In this document: positions 1 to 9,126 of the stretch, piece by piece | How positions within the stretch are numbered: the stretch's first letter is position 1 | How the letters are laid out: the number at the start of each line of letters is the position of its first letter | Origin: Chryseobacterium ginsenosidimutans | GTDB lineage: Bacteria > Bacteroidota > Bacteroidia > Flavobacteriales > Weeksellaceae | Assembly: GCF_024807225.1 (NCBI RefSeq) | Contig: NZ_JANUCO010000001.1 | Span: 248,001-312,000 of the forward strand | DNA: 64,000 bases | Reading direction: 5' to 3' | Translations under genes and position numbers: made by a program | The notes under the pieces: model-generated | Databases searched by the model: none | Told to the model about the DNA's origin: nothing | Seen by the model: the letters and a program-made list of their open reading frames with translations, nothing else

Positions 1-949
1 GCTGACTGGTAATTCCATGTACTGCAAAACCGCTTCCTGTAGAACTTAAAACACCGGCTCCACTTCCTGAAGTGGTTACATTAATAACGGTTCCGTTTCC
101 TAAAGTGGAAGCATTAAGTACATTATTGGCATTTGCATTATTTGATAATGAAATATTGGCTGCAACCCCATTGGTACTGGTCGCATTAAGACCAGTTCCT
201 GTATTACTGTTGGCATATACTCCGTATCCTGCTCCTGATGAATTTCCGTAAACTCCCAAACCTGTTGGTGTAACACCGTAAACTCCCCATCCACTTCCGT
301 TCTGGCTTCCCCAAACACCGACACCTAAACCTCCGGTTCCGTTATTGATCCCTCGAACTCCCGAAGAAAATCCTCCCGGAGATACATTAGTAACGATACC
401 TCGAACAGCAGCAATACTTGATGAAGTTGTAGTATTGTTTCCTTCTATAGAAGTTCCGTCGCCGTCATTGGTTAAAGAGAAAAGAGTGGATGCATTATTA
501 ACTGTATTCGTATAAGGAATTGTAAAAGTTCCGCCACCGCTTAAAGCACCTGCTGATTTAGCAAACATGGCATAAGGAACGCTTAGCAACTGGCTTGTTC
601 CTGTAATCGTATAGTTTGTTCCTCCAGCCGGGTCAGTTTCTGTTTTTAAATAATAACTTCCCGTTGGCCAGTTAATCGTATTAAAAGTTCCTGTAAGTAC
701 AGTTCCCGTACCGATTTCCATGGTGATAAGACCATTTGTGTTGGTGCTTCCCGTAAGTCTTTCAGAATAAACTACCGTTCCTGCAGGCGAACCCTGTAGA
801 ACGCTTACTCTTACTCCGATACTTTGGTTTTGTAATACCTGTCCTGTTGTATTTCTAATGATCGCTTGATAGCTCATTTTTTCGGGTGCTTGTGCAAAGG
901 CCAGATGTGTGCCAAGCAGAAGTCCCGCCGTGATTAATATTTTTTTCAT
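1..949 (-). CDS. Repeat-rich secreted protein, 3' part cut by window edge
   Basis: The gene starts at 949 and stays open to base 1, so its C-terminus lies outside the window. The first 20 or so residues (MKKILITAGLLLGTHLAFAQ) are a signal peptide. An N-terminal globular part beginning EKMSYQAIIRN is followed by a Gly/Asn/Thr-rich region. That region carries repeated GxGVYG/GVWG-type motifs (roughly residues 190-270), as in long surface or tail-fibre-like proteins of flavobacteria. It begins 5 bases after the stop of the upstream T9SS gene, so the two are probably one transcript. The function is unknown; exported surface protein is the most that can be said. Confidence 0.8.
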   Translation of the reverse strand, partial: MKKILITAGLLLGTHLAFAQAPEKMSYQAIIRNTTGQVLQNQSIGVRVSVLQGSPAGTVVYSERLTGSTNTNGLITMEIGTGTVLTGTFNTINWPTGSYYLKTETDPAGGTNYTITGTSQLLSVPYAMFAKSAGALSGGGTFTIPYTNTVNNASTLFSLTNDGDGTSIEGNNTTTSSSIAAVRGIVTNVSPGGFSSGVRGINNGTGGLGVGVWGSQNGSGWGVYGVTPTGLGVYGNSSGAGYGVYANSNTGTGLNATSTNGVAANISLSNNANANNVLNASTLGNGTVINVTTSGSGAGVLSSTGSGFAVHGITSQ

Positions 950-954
950 GGTTG

Positions 955-1440
955 TTATTTTTTAATGATTTTAAATGTTTTGATGTTTTTACCTTCCTGA
1001 TTTATCCTGATGATATACATCGCAGATGGCAGATAAGAAAAATTGAATTCAGATTTAGACTGACTTATTTTATCTGTTTTAATTAATTTTCCCTGAGAAT
1101 CAAAAAGTTGATACTCTGAACCTTTGAAATTATTTGTGGTAAAGTCCAGATACAAATAATCTTTAAAAGGATTAGGATACAGTAAAATGCCTTCTTCAGT
1201 TGAATTTGAGATTTCATTGGTTGCAAGTGTAGTAATTTCGAAGACCTGTTGTACGCCTTCAGAAACCTGACGGTTACTTCCCTTTACGAGATAAGCAACC
1301 TGCCCTACACTATAAGAAACCGAGCCGTTACTTCCTGTAGCGTTTGCTCCTGTTGCCAAAACTGCCGATTGCGCTTTCAGCAAAGAGATGGGGACCAGGA
1401 AAAGCATGAGAAAGAAGCATTGAATAGATGTTCTTTTCAT
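955..1440 (-). CDS. T9SS type A sorting domain-containing protein
   Basis: This is a 161-residue exported protein. A signal peptide spans about residues 1-24 and ends near LLKAQS. The last 80 residues form a Por-secretion C-terminal domain: a YPNPF motif, a DFTTN strand and a terminal block with MYIIRIN and KTFKIIKK. That domain directs export through the type IX secretion system and attachment to or release from the outer membrane. The part between signal and sorting domain is only about 50 residues, so it has little room for an enzyme. It lies just upstream of the repeat-rich surface protein on the same strand, which suggests joint expression. Confidence 0.85.
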   Translation of the reverse strand: MKRTSIQCFFLMLFLVPISLLKAQSAVLATGANATGSNGSVSYSVGQVAYLVKGSNRQVSEGVQQVFEITTLATNEISNSTEEGILLYPNPFKDYLYLDFTTNNFKGSEYQLFDSQGKLIKTDKISQSKSEFNFSYLPSAMYIIRINQEGKNIKTFKIIKK

Positions 1441-1607
1441 ATAAAATGGTTTTGTGGTTATTAATTGGTTATGTCAAAATTTTAAAGAGAATTCTGAATG
1501 GCTAAATTACCACATATGAAAGGTGGATATTTTTAAAATAGATGAACGACGAAAAAAATCGACGAATGACATCTAATAAAATATTATCTTAGTGAAAATA
1601 ATGTATT

Positions 1608-3614
1608 ATGATTACAAGATTTACACTGTTTTTCTTGTTCTTGCCGTTACTATTATTTCCGCAAGAGTTTTCTAAGCTTGAATTCTTCAAAAAAGAACTG
1701 AAAACAAATCCTTCTGAAGAAAAACGTTTTGCGCTACAGCAAAGTTTAGTCAATATTTACAGAATTTATAATCCCGACAGTTGCCTTTTTTATACGCAAA
1801 AGAATCTTGAACTGATTAAAAAAAACAAATGGAACTCCCGAAAAGGGAAAGCTTTTTTGGGCTTGGTAAGTTATTATACCGAAAAAAATAAAATCAGTCG
1901 GGCTTTTAAATACAATCAGGAATCCTTCAATATTAATACAAAAAACAAAGATGAATACACTTTGGCGGACAATTATTACATGTTCGGAAGGCTTTCTCAT
2001 CAAAAAGGAGAACATGCAGAAGCTGTCAAAAATTATTTAAAATCAATTGATTTAGGTACGAAAAGTAAAAATCTTTGGATCGTCAATTCCGCGTACAGAA
2101 GTCTGGCTTTTCTTTATTTGGATGAATCTAATAAAGAAAAATCTTACGAAAACATCAATAAAGCTTTGAAAGCTGCCCAAGAATCTAATTCACCGGAAGC
2201 ATTGGGATTTTGTCACGGTGTTTTGGCGGAAATCGACAGAAGTCTCGGAAATATAAAAGAAGCTCAGATTAATTTTGAAAAAGCCTATCAATATTTCAAA
2301 AAAACTCAAAACGAATACGGACAGGCTTGGCTTTTTACAAACTGGTCGCTTCTCGATGTCAGCAAATTGATGGAAAGCTACCAAATGCAGTTGAAAGCAC
2401 AGGAAATTTGGGACAAAACTTCGCCCAATCATTATATGTCCGTCGCCAATCATTACAATATCGCTTATACGTATCTGGATTTTTACAAACAGTACGAAAA
2501 GTATCATAATCAGCTGAAATGGAGTAAGGATCAGCTTTTAAAAGAAGCCCGAAAAGAATTTGATATCAGTAAAAATATTGCCGCAAACAATAATAATAAA
2601 CAATGGGTGATGTTCAATTATCTTGGAATGTCAGAATTAAGCAGACTAAAAGGTGATCTTGATGATTACGCTCAAAATATTCAGGAATATTACAATACAC
2701 GGGATTCTATTTATTCTCAAGGCAGAAAAAACGAAATGGCAAAACTGGAAAGCCAAAAAGTTGTCGAACAGAAAAATAAGGAAATTAAATTTAACAAACT
2801 GATTATCAAAAATAAAGAGCAAGAAAGATTATATTACATTTTAGGACTTTTTGCACTTTTAACGATTGGAGTTTTGATGTTTTTCTTATATAAACAATCG
2901 AAAAAGAACAGCGATCGACTTCAAAAACTGAATACAGAACTCGATAAAGCCAATAAAACCAACATGAAGTTTTTTGGAATCCTTAATCACGATCTTCGTA
3001 GTCCGGTTGTGGGATTGATTCACTTTCTTCATTTGCAGAAAGAAGCTCCCGAAATCATGGACGACGAAACCAAAAACCGTCTTGAAAACAAAGTCATCAA
3101 CGCTTCCGAAAAACTGCTGCAGCAAATGGAAGACCTTCTTCTCTGGAGCAAAGGACAAATGGATAATTTTTCACCCGATATTAAAACCGTTTTCATTAAA
3201 GATATTTTTAAAGACATTGAAGAAAGTTTTTCGTGGGTGGAAAATATCAAATTTACATTTGATTTCCCTGAAAACATGAGCATTTCAACAGATCAGGAAT
3301 ATCTTAAAACCATTACAAGAAATTTAACCAACAACGCCGTAAAAGTTTTAGAACAAAAAGAAGGCGATAAAATAATTCTTTGGAAGGCTTTTTCGGATGA
3401 AAATAAAAATTACATCAGTATTACAGACAACGGAGAAGGTGCTTCAACAGAGAAGTTCAAGGCTTTATTTGATGACAGTGTGACGATTGGAACCAAAAAA
3501 GGGCTGGGTTTACATCTCATTCGAGATCTTTCAAAAGCAATTGATATGGAAATTGAAGTTAAATCTGAACAAAATCTGGGAAGTACGATTACATTAAGCT
3601 CCAAAAAAGTCTAG
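1608..3614 (+). CDS. TPR-containing sensor histidine kinase
   Basis: This is a 668-residue sensor kinase. A signal peptide (to about residue 19) leads into a periplasmic region of tetratricopeptide-like helices up to about residue 390. One membrane helix follows at about 408-428, then a short coiled coil and a HisKA domain with the phosphoacceptor His461 in an NHDLRSP motif. The HATPase domain has an N-box around 572 (NLTNNAVK), a G1 box at 607 (DNGEGA) and a GLGLHL G2 box. Its stop codon lies 21 bases inside the 3' end of the convergent LytTR regulator gene, the probable cognate partner. The TPR part presumably senses through protein contact; the signal is unknown. Confidence 0.9.
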   Translation: MITRFTLFFLFLPLLLFPQEFSKLEFFKKELKTNPSEEKRFALQQSLVNIYRIYNPDSCLFYTQKNLELIKKNKWNSRKGKAFLGLVSYYTEKNKISRAFKYNQESFNINTKNKDEYTLADNYYMFGRLSHQKGEHAEAVKNYLKSIDLGTKSKNLWIVNSAYRSLAFLYLDESNKEKSYENINKALKAAQESNSPEALGFCHGVLAEIDRSLGNIKEAQINFEKAYQYFKKTQNEYGQAWLFTNWSLLDVSKLMESYQMQLKAQEIWDKTSPNHYMSVANHYNIAYTYLDFYKQYEKYHNQLKWSKDQLLKEARKEFDISKNIAANNNNKQWVMFNYLGMSELSRLKGDLDDYAQNIQEYYNTRDSIYSQGRKNEMAKLESQKVVEQKNKEIKFNKLIIKNKEQERLYYILGLFALLTIGVLMFFLYKQSKKNSDRLQKLNTELDKANKTNMKFFGILNHDLRSPVVGLIHFLHLQKEAPEIMDDETKNRLENKVINASEKLLQQMEDLLLWSKGQMDNFSPDIKTVFIKDIFKDIEESFSWVENIKFTFDFPENMSISTDQEYLKTITRNLTNNAVKVLEQKEGDKIILWKAFSDENKNYISITDNGEGASTEKFKALFDDSVTIGTKKGLGLHLIRDLSKAIDMEIEVKSEQNLGSTITLSSKKV

Positions 3615-4301
3615 ATTACTCTTGTAAGTTCTCCCAATCGGCAATTTTATCTGATGCACCAATTCTACTTCATGCGTATTTTTACTTCTGATCAAATGTC
3701 TCGGAACGGCGTAACTCCTATGAATTCTAATAAAAGAACCAAAATAACTTTTATGCAAAATATTCCCGATAGAATCTAAAATGCAGTGCCTTTTCTCTGT
3801 CGTTACAATTCTGGTATAATCTTTCAAGGCTTCCAGATAAAGAATATCGCTGATTCTAATCTGCGAAATGCTGTTTCCTTCTTTTACTCTAATATTATTT
3901 TCACCAACAAGCGCATCAAAACTTTCAGACTTTTCTTTCATTTCAAAAAAATCAAAAAGCTTTTGCATAGAAGAGTTGAAACGTTCTGATTTTAAAGGTT
4001 TTGTAATAAAATCAAAGGTGTCTACCTCGAATGTATTGATCGCGTATTCAGGATGTGAACTCACGAAAATACACGCAGGAATTTTTTGCGTCATCTTTCT
4101 GAATTCAATACCGCTCATTCCCGGTAAATCTATATCTAAAATAATAAGGTCGATTGGCGTATTAAGAAACGGAATGGCTTTTTCAGCAGAATCAAAAGAG
4201 CCGACAACAGAAATGTTTTCAAACTGCTTAACATGCTGATGCAGAACCAGTCTATCCAGTTCATCATCCTCAATAATTATGCATCGTATGTTGCCAATCA
4301 T
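3594..4301 (-). CDS. LytTR family response regulator transcription factor
   Basis: This 235-residue two-component regulator has a CheY-like receiver at about residues 1-120, with the acidic pair EDD at 11-13 and the likely phospho-acceptor Asp56 in ILDIDLPGMSG. A C-terminal LytTR DNA-binding domain occupies about 140-235, with the family signatures ILYLEALKDYTRI and a HRSYAVP-type segment. It is convergent with the TPR histidine kinase and overlaps it by 21 bases. The pairing with that kinase is inferred from position only. The start at 4301 is the first ATG and sits at the beginning of the receiver fold. Confidence 0.9.
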   Translation of the reverse strand: MIGNIRCIIIEDDELDRLVLHQHVKQFENISVVGSFDSAEKAIPFLNTPIDLIILDIDLPGMSGIEFRKMTQKIPACIFVSSHPEYAINTFEVDTFDFITKPLKSERFNSSMQKLFDFFEMKEKSESFDALVGENNIRVKEGNSISQIRISDILYLEALKDYTRIVTTEKRHCILDSIGNILHKSYFGSFIRIHRSYAVPRHLIRSKNTHEVELVHQIKLPIGRTYKSNLDFFGA

Positions 4302-4505
4302 GGTTTTCTCAGTGTTAGTTTTTTATAGTCATGCAAATTACGTTTATAAAATAAACAAATTCACAGGATAAAGGTATTAAATTTATATAGAACCCATGAT
4401 ACTATGAATTTAAATTAACAGTAAAAACAGCTACCACAAAAAATCATCTTGGTTTTTTTCCCGAAAAATGGTAACTTGTAAATCTTACAAACATAGACAG
4501 AATTA

Positions 4506-5741
4506 ATGCTAGAAAAGAAAGAACATAATTACGAAAAGGCAATTTTGGTAGGTGTTGTTACGCAGCATCAGGATGAAGATAAGCTTCAGGAATATATGGA
4601 TGAGCTGGAGTTTTTGGCCTTTACAGCCGGAGCTACAGTAGACAGACGTTTTACTCAGAAATTAACGCAGCCGGATTCCAAAACCTTTATCGGGAGCGGG
4701 AAAGCTCAGGAAATAAAAGAATACGTAAAAGAAAACGAGATAGGAACTGTTATTTTTGACGACGAATTGTCTCCTTCACAGCTTAAAAACCTGGAAAAAG
4801 AAATTGAAGTTAAAATCCTCGACAGAACCAATCTTATTCTTGATATTTTTGCTCAGCGAGCACAGACTTCTTATGCAAGAACGCAGGTAGAATTGGCTCA
4901 ATATCAATATCTTTTACCTCGATTGACAAGAATGTGGACTCACCTTGAGCGTCAGAAAGGGGGAATCGGGATGAGAGGTCCCGGTGAAACGGAAATTGAA
5001 ACAGACAGACGTATCATTCGCGACAGGATTTCATTATTGAAAGACAAGCTGAAAACGATCGACAAACAGATGGCAACCCAACGAAACAATCGTGGGAAAG
5101 TTGTACGTGCCGCTTTGGTAGGATACACGAACGTGGGAAAATCTACGTTGATGAATGCTTTGTCTAAATCTGATGTTTTCGCTGAAAATAAATTATTCGC
5201 AACACTTGATACAACGGTAAGAAAAGTCGTAATCGGAAATCTTCCGTTTTTGTTGACAGATACGGTAGGATTCATCAGAAAATTGCCTACTCAGCTTGTA
5301 GAATCGTTCAAATCTACGTTGGATGAGGTGCGTGAAGCAGATCTTTTGATTCACGTGGTGGATATTTCTCACGAAAGTTTTGAAGATCATATTGATTCTG
5401 TGAATCAGATCTTAATGGAAATCAATGCGCATCAGAAACCGATGATTATGGTTTTCAATAAAATTGATGATTTCAGCTACGAGAAAAAAGACGAAGATGA
5501 TTTAACACCATCGACGAATAAAAACATTTCTCTGGAAGAATGGACGAAAACCTGGATGGCTAAGTCTAAATATCCGACTGTTTTCATTTCAGCTTTAACG
5601 AAAGAAAACTTTCCGGAAATGAAAAAAATGATCTACGATGAGGTCATGAAAATCCATATTTCAAGGTTTCCTTACAACGATTTCCTTTTCGAATATTTCG
5701 ATAACGACGAGGAAGAACAAGAAAATACCGACGAAGATTAA
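4506..5741 (+). CDS. hflX: GTPase HflX
   Basis: HflX is a ribosome-associated GTPase that binds the 50S subunit and splits stalled or heat-damaged ribosomes. The 411-residue protein has the HflX N-terminal domain (about 1-190, with the GPGETEIETDRR segment before the linker). The G domain shows G1 GYTNVGKS at 206-213, G3 DTVGF at 252 and G4 NKID at 318. The acidic C-terminal tail ends EEEQENTDED. The stop codon overlaps the ATG of the next gene (TAATG), which implies translational coupling. Length and motif order match the family. Confidence 0.96.
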   Translation: MLEKKEHNYEKAILVGVVTQHQDEDKLQEYMDELEFLAFTAGATVDRRFTQKLTQPDSKTFIGSGKAQEIKEYVKENEIGTVIFDDELSPSQLKNLEKEIEVKILDRTNLILDIFAQRAQTSYARTQVELAQYQYLLPRLTRMWTHLERQKGGIGMRGPGETEIETDRRIIRDRISLLKDKLKTIDKQMATQRNNRGKVVRAALVGYTNVGKSTLMNALSKSDVFAENKLFATLDTTVRKVVIGNLPFLLTDTVGFIRKLPTQLVESFKSTLDEVREADLLIHVVDISHESFEDHIDSVNQILMEINAHQKPMIMVFNKIDDFSYEKKDEDDLTPSTNKNISLEEWTKTWMAKSKYPTVFISALTKENFPEMKKMIYDEVMKIHISRFPYNDFLFEYFDNDEEEQENTDED

Positions 5742-6370
5742 TGAAATATCCCTTTTTCCTGTTATTGCTGTTGGTTTCGGTTTTTGGCTTTAGCCAGAAA
5801 TCAAAAATTGATTTTAAAGCGATTCAGAAAGATCTTAAAAACGACAAGTCTCCTTACAATTACGAGAAACTGATTTTTAAGTATAAAGGTTACCCAAAAT
5901 CTTTGGACACAATAGAAAGCCAACATCTTTACTATGGAAGAAATTTCCGTAAAGATGTGGTTTCTACCACCGATGACGATTTTAAAAGTCTTGCGGAAGC
6001 TTACAAAGCCGAAAATTTTGACGAATGCATAAAGCAAGGCAAGGTTTTATACGAGAAAGATCCTACGAATATGGATATTCTTTTGATTTTGCTTAAATCT
6101 TATGATGTTAAACAGGATGCCGATAACGTGATTCATTATCTCGGTCAGTTCAGAGCTTTAACGGGAGCAATCCGAGCTTCCGGTGACGGGAAATCTGAAA
6201 AAACACCGTATCTGGTAAATTCTGTAGGCGACGAATATATTTTATTAAATATTCTGAATCTCGGACAAGAATATACAAGAGGATCAAAGTCTATGAAAGA
6301 CGGAATTCTTGACATTTGGGAAAAAGAAAACAACAAAGTTTTTATCAAAGTACTTTACATCGATTATTAA
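5741..6370 (+). CDS. DUF4919 domain-containing exported protein
   Basis: This is a 209-residue protein with a signal peptide (about residues 1-18, ending VFGFSQ). The body fits the DUF4919 family of Bacteroidota: an N-terminal segment with KSPYNYEKLIFKYKG, the LYYGRNF motif and a helical middle that may resemble TPR hairpins. The family's function is not known. It starts on the last base of the hflX stop codon, so expression is coupled to hflX, though no functional link between the two is evident. The assignment is from recalled family character and not from a search. Confidence 0.8.
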   Translation: MKYPFFLLLLLVSVFGFSQKSKIDFKAIQKDLKNDKSPYNYEKLIFKYKGYPKSLDTIESQHLYYGRNFRKDVVSTTDDDFKSLAEAYKAENFDECIKQGKVLYEKDPTNMDILLILLKSYDVKQDADNVIHYLGQFRALTGAIRASGDGKSEKTPYLVNSVGDEYILLNILNLGQEYTRGSKSMKDGILDIWEKENNKVFIKVLYIDY

Positions 6371-6398
6371 TTAAATAAATTAAAAAAAACACAGCTTA

Positions 6399-7685
6399 GT
6401 GGAATTATATTATTCATTTTCAGCTTTAATAGTTTTAGCATCAATATTTTCATACCTTAATTACAGATTCCTGAAACTTCCGAGCACCATCGGAATTATG
6501 GTCATTGCCATTGTCGTTTCAATATTTTTGGTTTCTTTCGGAGAAGCCATTTTACCGAGAACTTTCGGACACCTTAACAATCTGATGAACGGCATCGATT
6601 TTACAGAGGTTTTAATGGGCGCTATGCTTAATTTTCTTCTATTCGCAGGAGGAATTCACATCAATATAGACGATCTTAAAGAACAGCTTTGGCCTGTTGT
6701 CATATTTTCAACAGTGGGCGTTGTGATTTCCACATTTGTGGTGGGTTTTGGAGTGTTTTACTTATTGCCTTTGGTCGGGCTTCAACTTCCTTTTATTTAC
6801 TGTTTGCTTTTCGGAGCACTGATCTCTCCTACCGATCCTGTTGCCGTTTTAAGTATTCTAAAACAGGCAAACGTTTCCAAAGCTTTGGAAACAAAAGTTG
6901 CGGGAGAATCTCTCTTCAATGACGGTGTGGCGGTTGTTGTTTTTACCGTTGTCCTTGAGTTAGCGATTGGTAATAAAGTTGATCTGGGCGTTGAAACGAT
7001 TGGGCTTTTATTGCTAAAAGAAGCTGGTGGAGGAATTCTGTTGGGAGTCATTTTAGGATGGGTAACTTCAAAATTAATGCGTGAAGTTGATGATTATATT
7101 ATTTCTGTATTGGTAACGCTATCTGTGGTAATGGGAGGTTATCTTATTGCAAGACAGATGCATATTTCAGGACCTTTAACGATGGTTGCAGCGGGATTAT
7201 TTATGGGTAATTTTAATGTTAAATTTAAAATGAAATCCATAACGCAGGATTATCTGATTAAATTCTGGGAACTAATCGACGAGATTCTGAATGCCGTTCT
7301 TTTCCTTTTCATCGGTTTTGAACTTTTGCTGATAAAAGATTTAAAACACTTTATGATTCCGGGAGTTCTGGCGATTGCTGTCGTTTTGTTTGCCCGATTT
7401 ATTTCGATTTGGGGACCTACGAAGTTTATGCCTTCTAAAACAAGATTCAGTCCGCAGACGGTAAAAGTTTTGGTTTGGGGAGGAATTCGTGGCGGTGTTT
7501 CCATTGCGTTGGCTTTATCCATTCCGAAGAACGAAAACAGTACGATTGTTTTAAGTATTACTTATTGTGTAGTCGTGTTTTCTATTATTGTTCAAGGACT
7601 TACAATTGGAAAACTTGCCAATCCGAAGAAGATTGCCAACGAAGAAGAATCAAAGGAAAGTGTTACTTTAGATAATATTGACTAA
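6399..7685 (+). CDS. Sodium:proton antiporter, CPA1 (NhaP) family
   Basis: This is a 428-residue inner-membrane antiporter with about 12 hydrophobic segments. Diagnostic residues for monovalent cation:proton antiporter-1 are present: the SPTDPVAV motif with Asp146, and the FNDGVAVVVF motif with Asn174-Asp175, which carries the ion-binding aspartate. A later GGIRGGVSIALALS segment is also typical of CPA1 proteins. It exchanges Na+ or K+ for H+ and helps control internal pH. GTG at 6399 is taken as the start because the hydrophobic N-terminus begins right there and no better ATG lies upstream. Confidence 0.92.
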   Translation: MELYYSFSALIVLASIFSYLNYRFLKLPSTIGIMVIAIVVSIFLVSFGEAILPRTFGHLNNLMNGIDFTEVLMGAMLNFLLFAGGIHINIDDLKEQLWPVVIFSTVGVVISTFVVGFGVFYLLPLVGLQLPFIYCLLFGALISPTDPVAVLSILKQANVSKALETKVAGESLFNDGVAVVVFTVVLELAIGNKVDLGVETIGLLLLKEAGGGILLGVILGWVTSKLMREVDDYIISVLVTLSVVMGGYLIARQMHISGPLTMVAAGLFMGNFNVKFKMKSITQDYLIKFWELIDEILNAVLFLFIGFELLLIKDLKHFMIPGVLAIAVVLFARFISIWGPTKFMPSKTRFSPQTVKVLVWGGIRGGVSIALALSIPKNENSTIVLSITYCVVVFSIIVQGLTIGKLANPKKIANEEESKESVTLDNID

Positions 7686-7700
7686 TCATTTAAAAACCAA

Positions 7701-8420
7701 ATGAGTAAAATCATTAAGGAAATCCAAGAAGCTCTCGCCGTTCTCTCAATTCCTGAAAAAGCAGAATTTTTCCCAAAATTTTTCAAAACAGGAAAAGGTG
7801 AATACGGAGAAGGAGATGTATTCCTTGGCGTAAAAGTTCCGGATCAAAGATCTGTGGCAAAAGAATATTATTCAAAGATTTCTTTGGATGAATTAAGCGA
7901 ATTGCTGTCTTCAAAATATCACGAACATCGATTAACGGCATTGTTTATATTGATCTCAAAATTCGAAAAAACAAAAGATAAAGCCATAAAAGGTGAGATT
8001 GTAGCATTTTATCTGAATCACCTGCAACATGTTAATAATTGGGATTTGGTAGATTCGAGCTGTTATAAGATTTTAGGTCGGTATGCTTTTGAAAATCAGC
8101 GAGAAGACTTATTAAAAAAGCTTTCTGATTCCGATGAAATGTGGCACAAAAGAATCGCTGTTGTTGGAACAATGCATTATGTAAAAAAAGGTTCATTTGA
8201 TCTTACAAAAGAATTGGTAACCCAAAATTTAAAGCATTCTCACGATCTGATGCACAAAGCAAACGGCTGGCTTTTAAGAGAAATGGGACAGAAAAATGAG
8301 GCAGAACTGATTACTTATCTCAACAAATATTACAAAGAAATGCCCAGAACCTGTTTGAGATATTCCATCGAAAAACTGGATGAAGAATTGCGTCAGGATT
8401 ATCTGAAAGGCAGAATTTAG
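7701..8420 (+). CDS. DNA alkylation repair protein, AlkD-like
   Basis: This 239-residue all-helical protein belongs to the AlkD/HEAT-repeat DNA glycosylase family, which removes N3- and N7-alkylated purines. The motif VNNWDLVDSSCYKILG contains the conserved Trp-Asp and the catalytic Asp of AlkD. The segment MWHKRIAVVGTMHYVKKG matches the family's conserved Trp-Arg helix. It follows the antiporter gene by 15 bases and precedes a lipoprotein gene by 31 bases on the same strand. Length matches the family. It could be a catalytically weak homologue; the sequence shows no missing key residue. Confidence 0.92.
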   Translation: MSKIIKEIQEALAVLSIPEKAEFFPKFFKTGKGEYGEGDVFLGVKVPDQRSVAKEYYSKISLDELSELLSSKYHEHRLTALFILISKFEKTKDKAIKGEIVAFYLNHLQHVNNWDLVDSSCYKILGRYAFENQREDLLKKLSDSDEMWHKRIAVVGTMHYVKKGSFDLTKELVTQNLKHSHDLMHKANGWLLREMGQKNEAELITYLNKYYKEMPRTCLRYSIEKLDEELRQDYLKGRI

Positions 8421-8451
8421 AAATATCGTACTTTTACAAAAAAACTCAACT

Positions 8452-9120
8452 ATGAAAAATTTCCTTAAACAGCTTTTTCTGTTTATTCCTCTGTTATTAC
8501 TTTCGAGCTGTTTCGATATTTTAGATAAAGTAAATGTAAAAGCCGATGGAAGTGGAGAATACACCATTATTCTCAACGCAAGCAAAAGCAAAACACGGTT
8601 GGCTTCCATTTCTAAAATGGAAACAATTAACGGAAAAAAAGTACCGAAAAGACCTGAAATCGAAAGCAAGATCAATGAAGCTTCAAGGATTTTCAAAGCA
8701 ACGCCGGGAATTAGCAATGTAAAAACTTCAATGGATTTTGATAATTATATCATTAAATTGAGCTGTAATTTCAAGAAAATTGAAAACATCAATGCCGGAT
8801 TAGAACAATTAAAGGCTAAAAATATTCTTGGAAAAATGATTCCGACACAGATTTACAGTCAGAATATTGCCGGTAAATCATTTACAAGAAACAAAGTAAA
8901 TACCTTCAAAAGCGACTACGACAAGATGAGTAAGGCTGATAAAGAAATCTTTAACGATGCCAAATATACTTCCGTATTGCAATTTGAAAACACTATAAAA
9001 TCGCAGACCAACAATTCGTACTTACTTTCTCCCAACAAAAAAGCGGTGAAACTGGAAGCCAATGTCTTAGATTTTATCCTTCAGAAAAAACAAATTCAAA
9101 ATAATATTCTCTTTCAATAA
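8452..9120 (+). CDS. Lipoprotein of unknown function
   Basis: This is a 222-residue lipoprotein. The signal ends in a lipobox LLSSC with Cys20 as the lipidated residue. The mature part starts with a segment VNVKADGSGEYTI, a pattern seen in Bacteroidota lipoproteins with beta-rich folds. I recognise no catalytic motif. It is followed after 6 bases by the 683-residue exported protein and then by another gene with no gap, so these three genes probably form an envelope operon. Confidence 0.8.
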   Translation: MKNFLKQLFLFIPLLLLSSCFDILDKVNVKADGSGEYTIILNASKSKTRLASISKMETINGKKVPKRPEIESKINEASRIFKATPGISNVKTSMDFDNYIIKLSCNFKKIENINAGLEQLKAKNILGKMIPTQIYSQNIAGKSFTRNKVNTFKSDYDKMSKADKEIFNDAKYTSVLQFENTIKSQTNNSYLLSPNKKAVKLEANVLDFILQKKQIQNNILFQ

Positions 9121-9126
9121 TAAACC

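Noticed and set aside
3868..4239. 123-codon plus-strand frame
   Set aside because: It is the shadow of the LytTR response regulator gene.
8274..8717. 147-codon minus-strand frame
   Set aside because: It is antisense to the end of the AlkD gene and the start of the lipoprotein gene; no start context and no protein-like signature.
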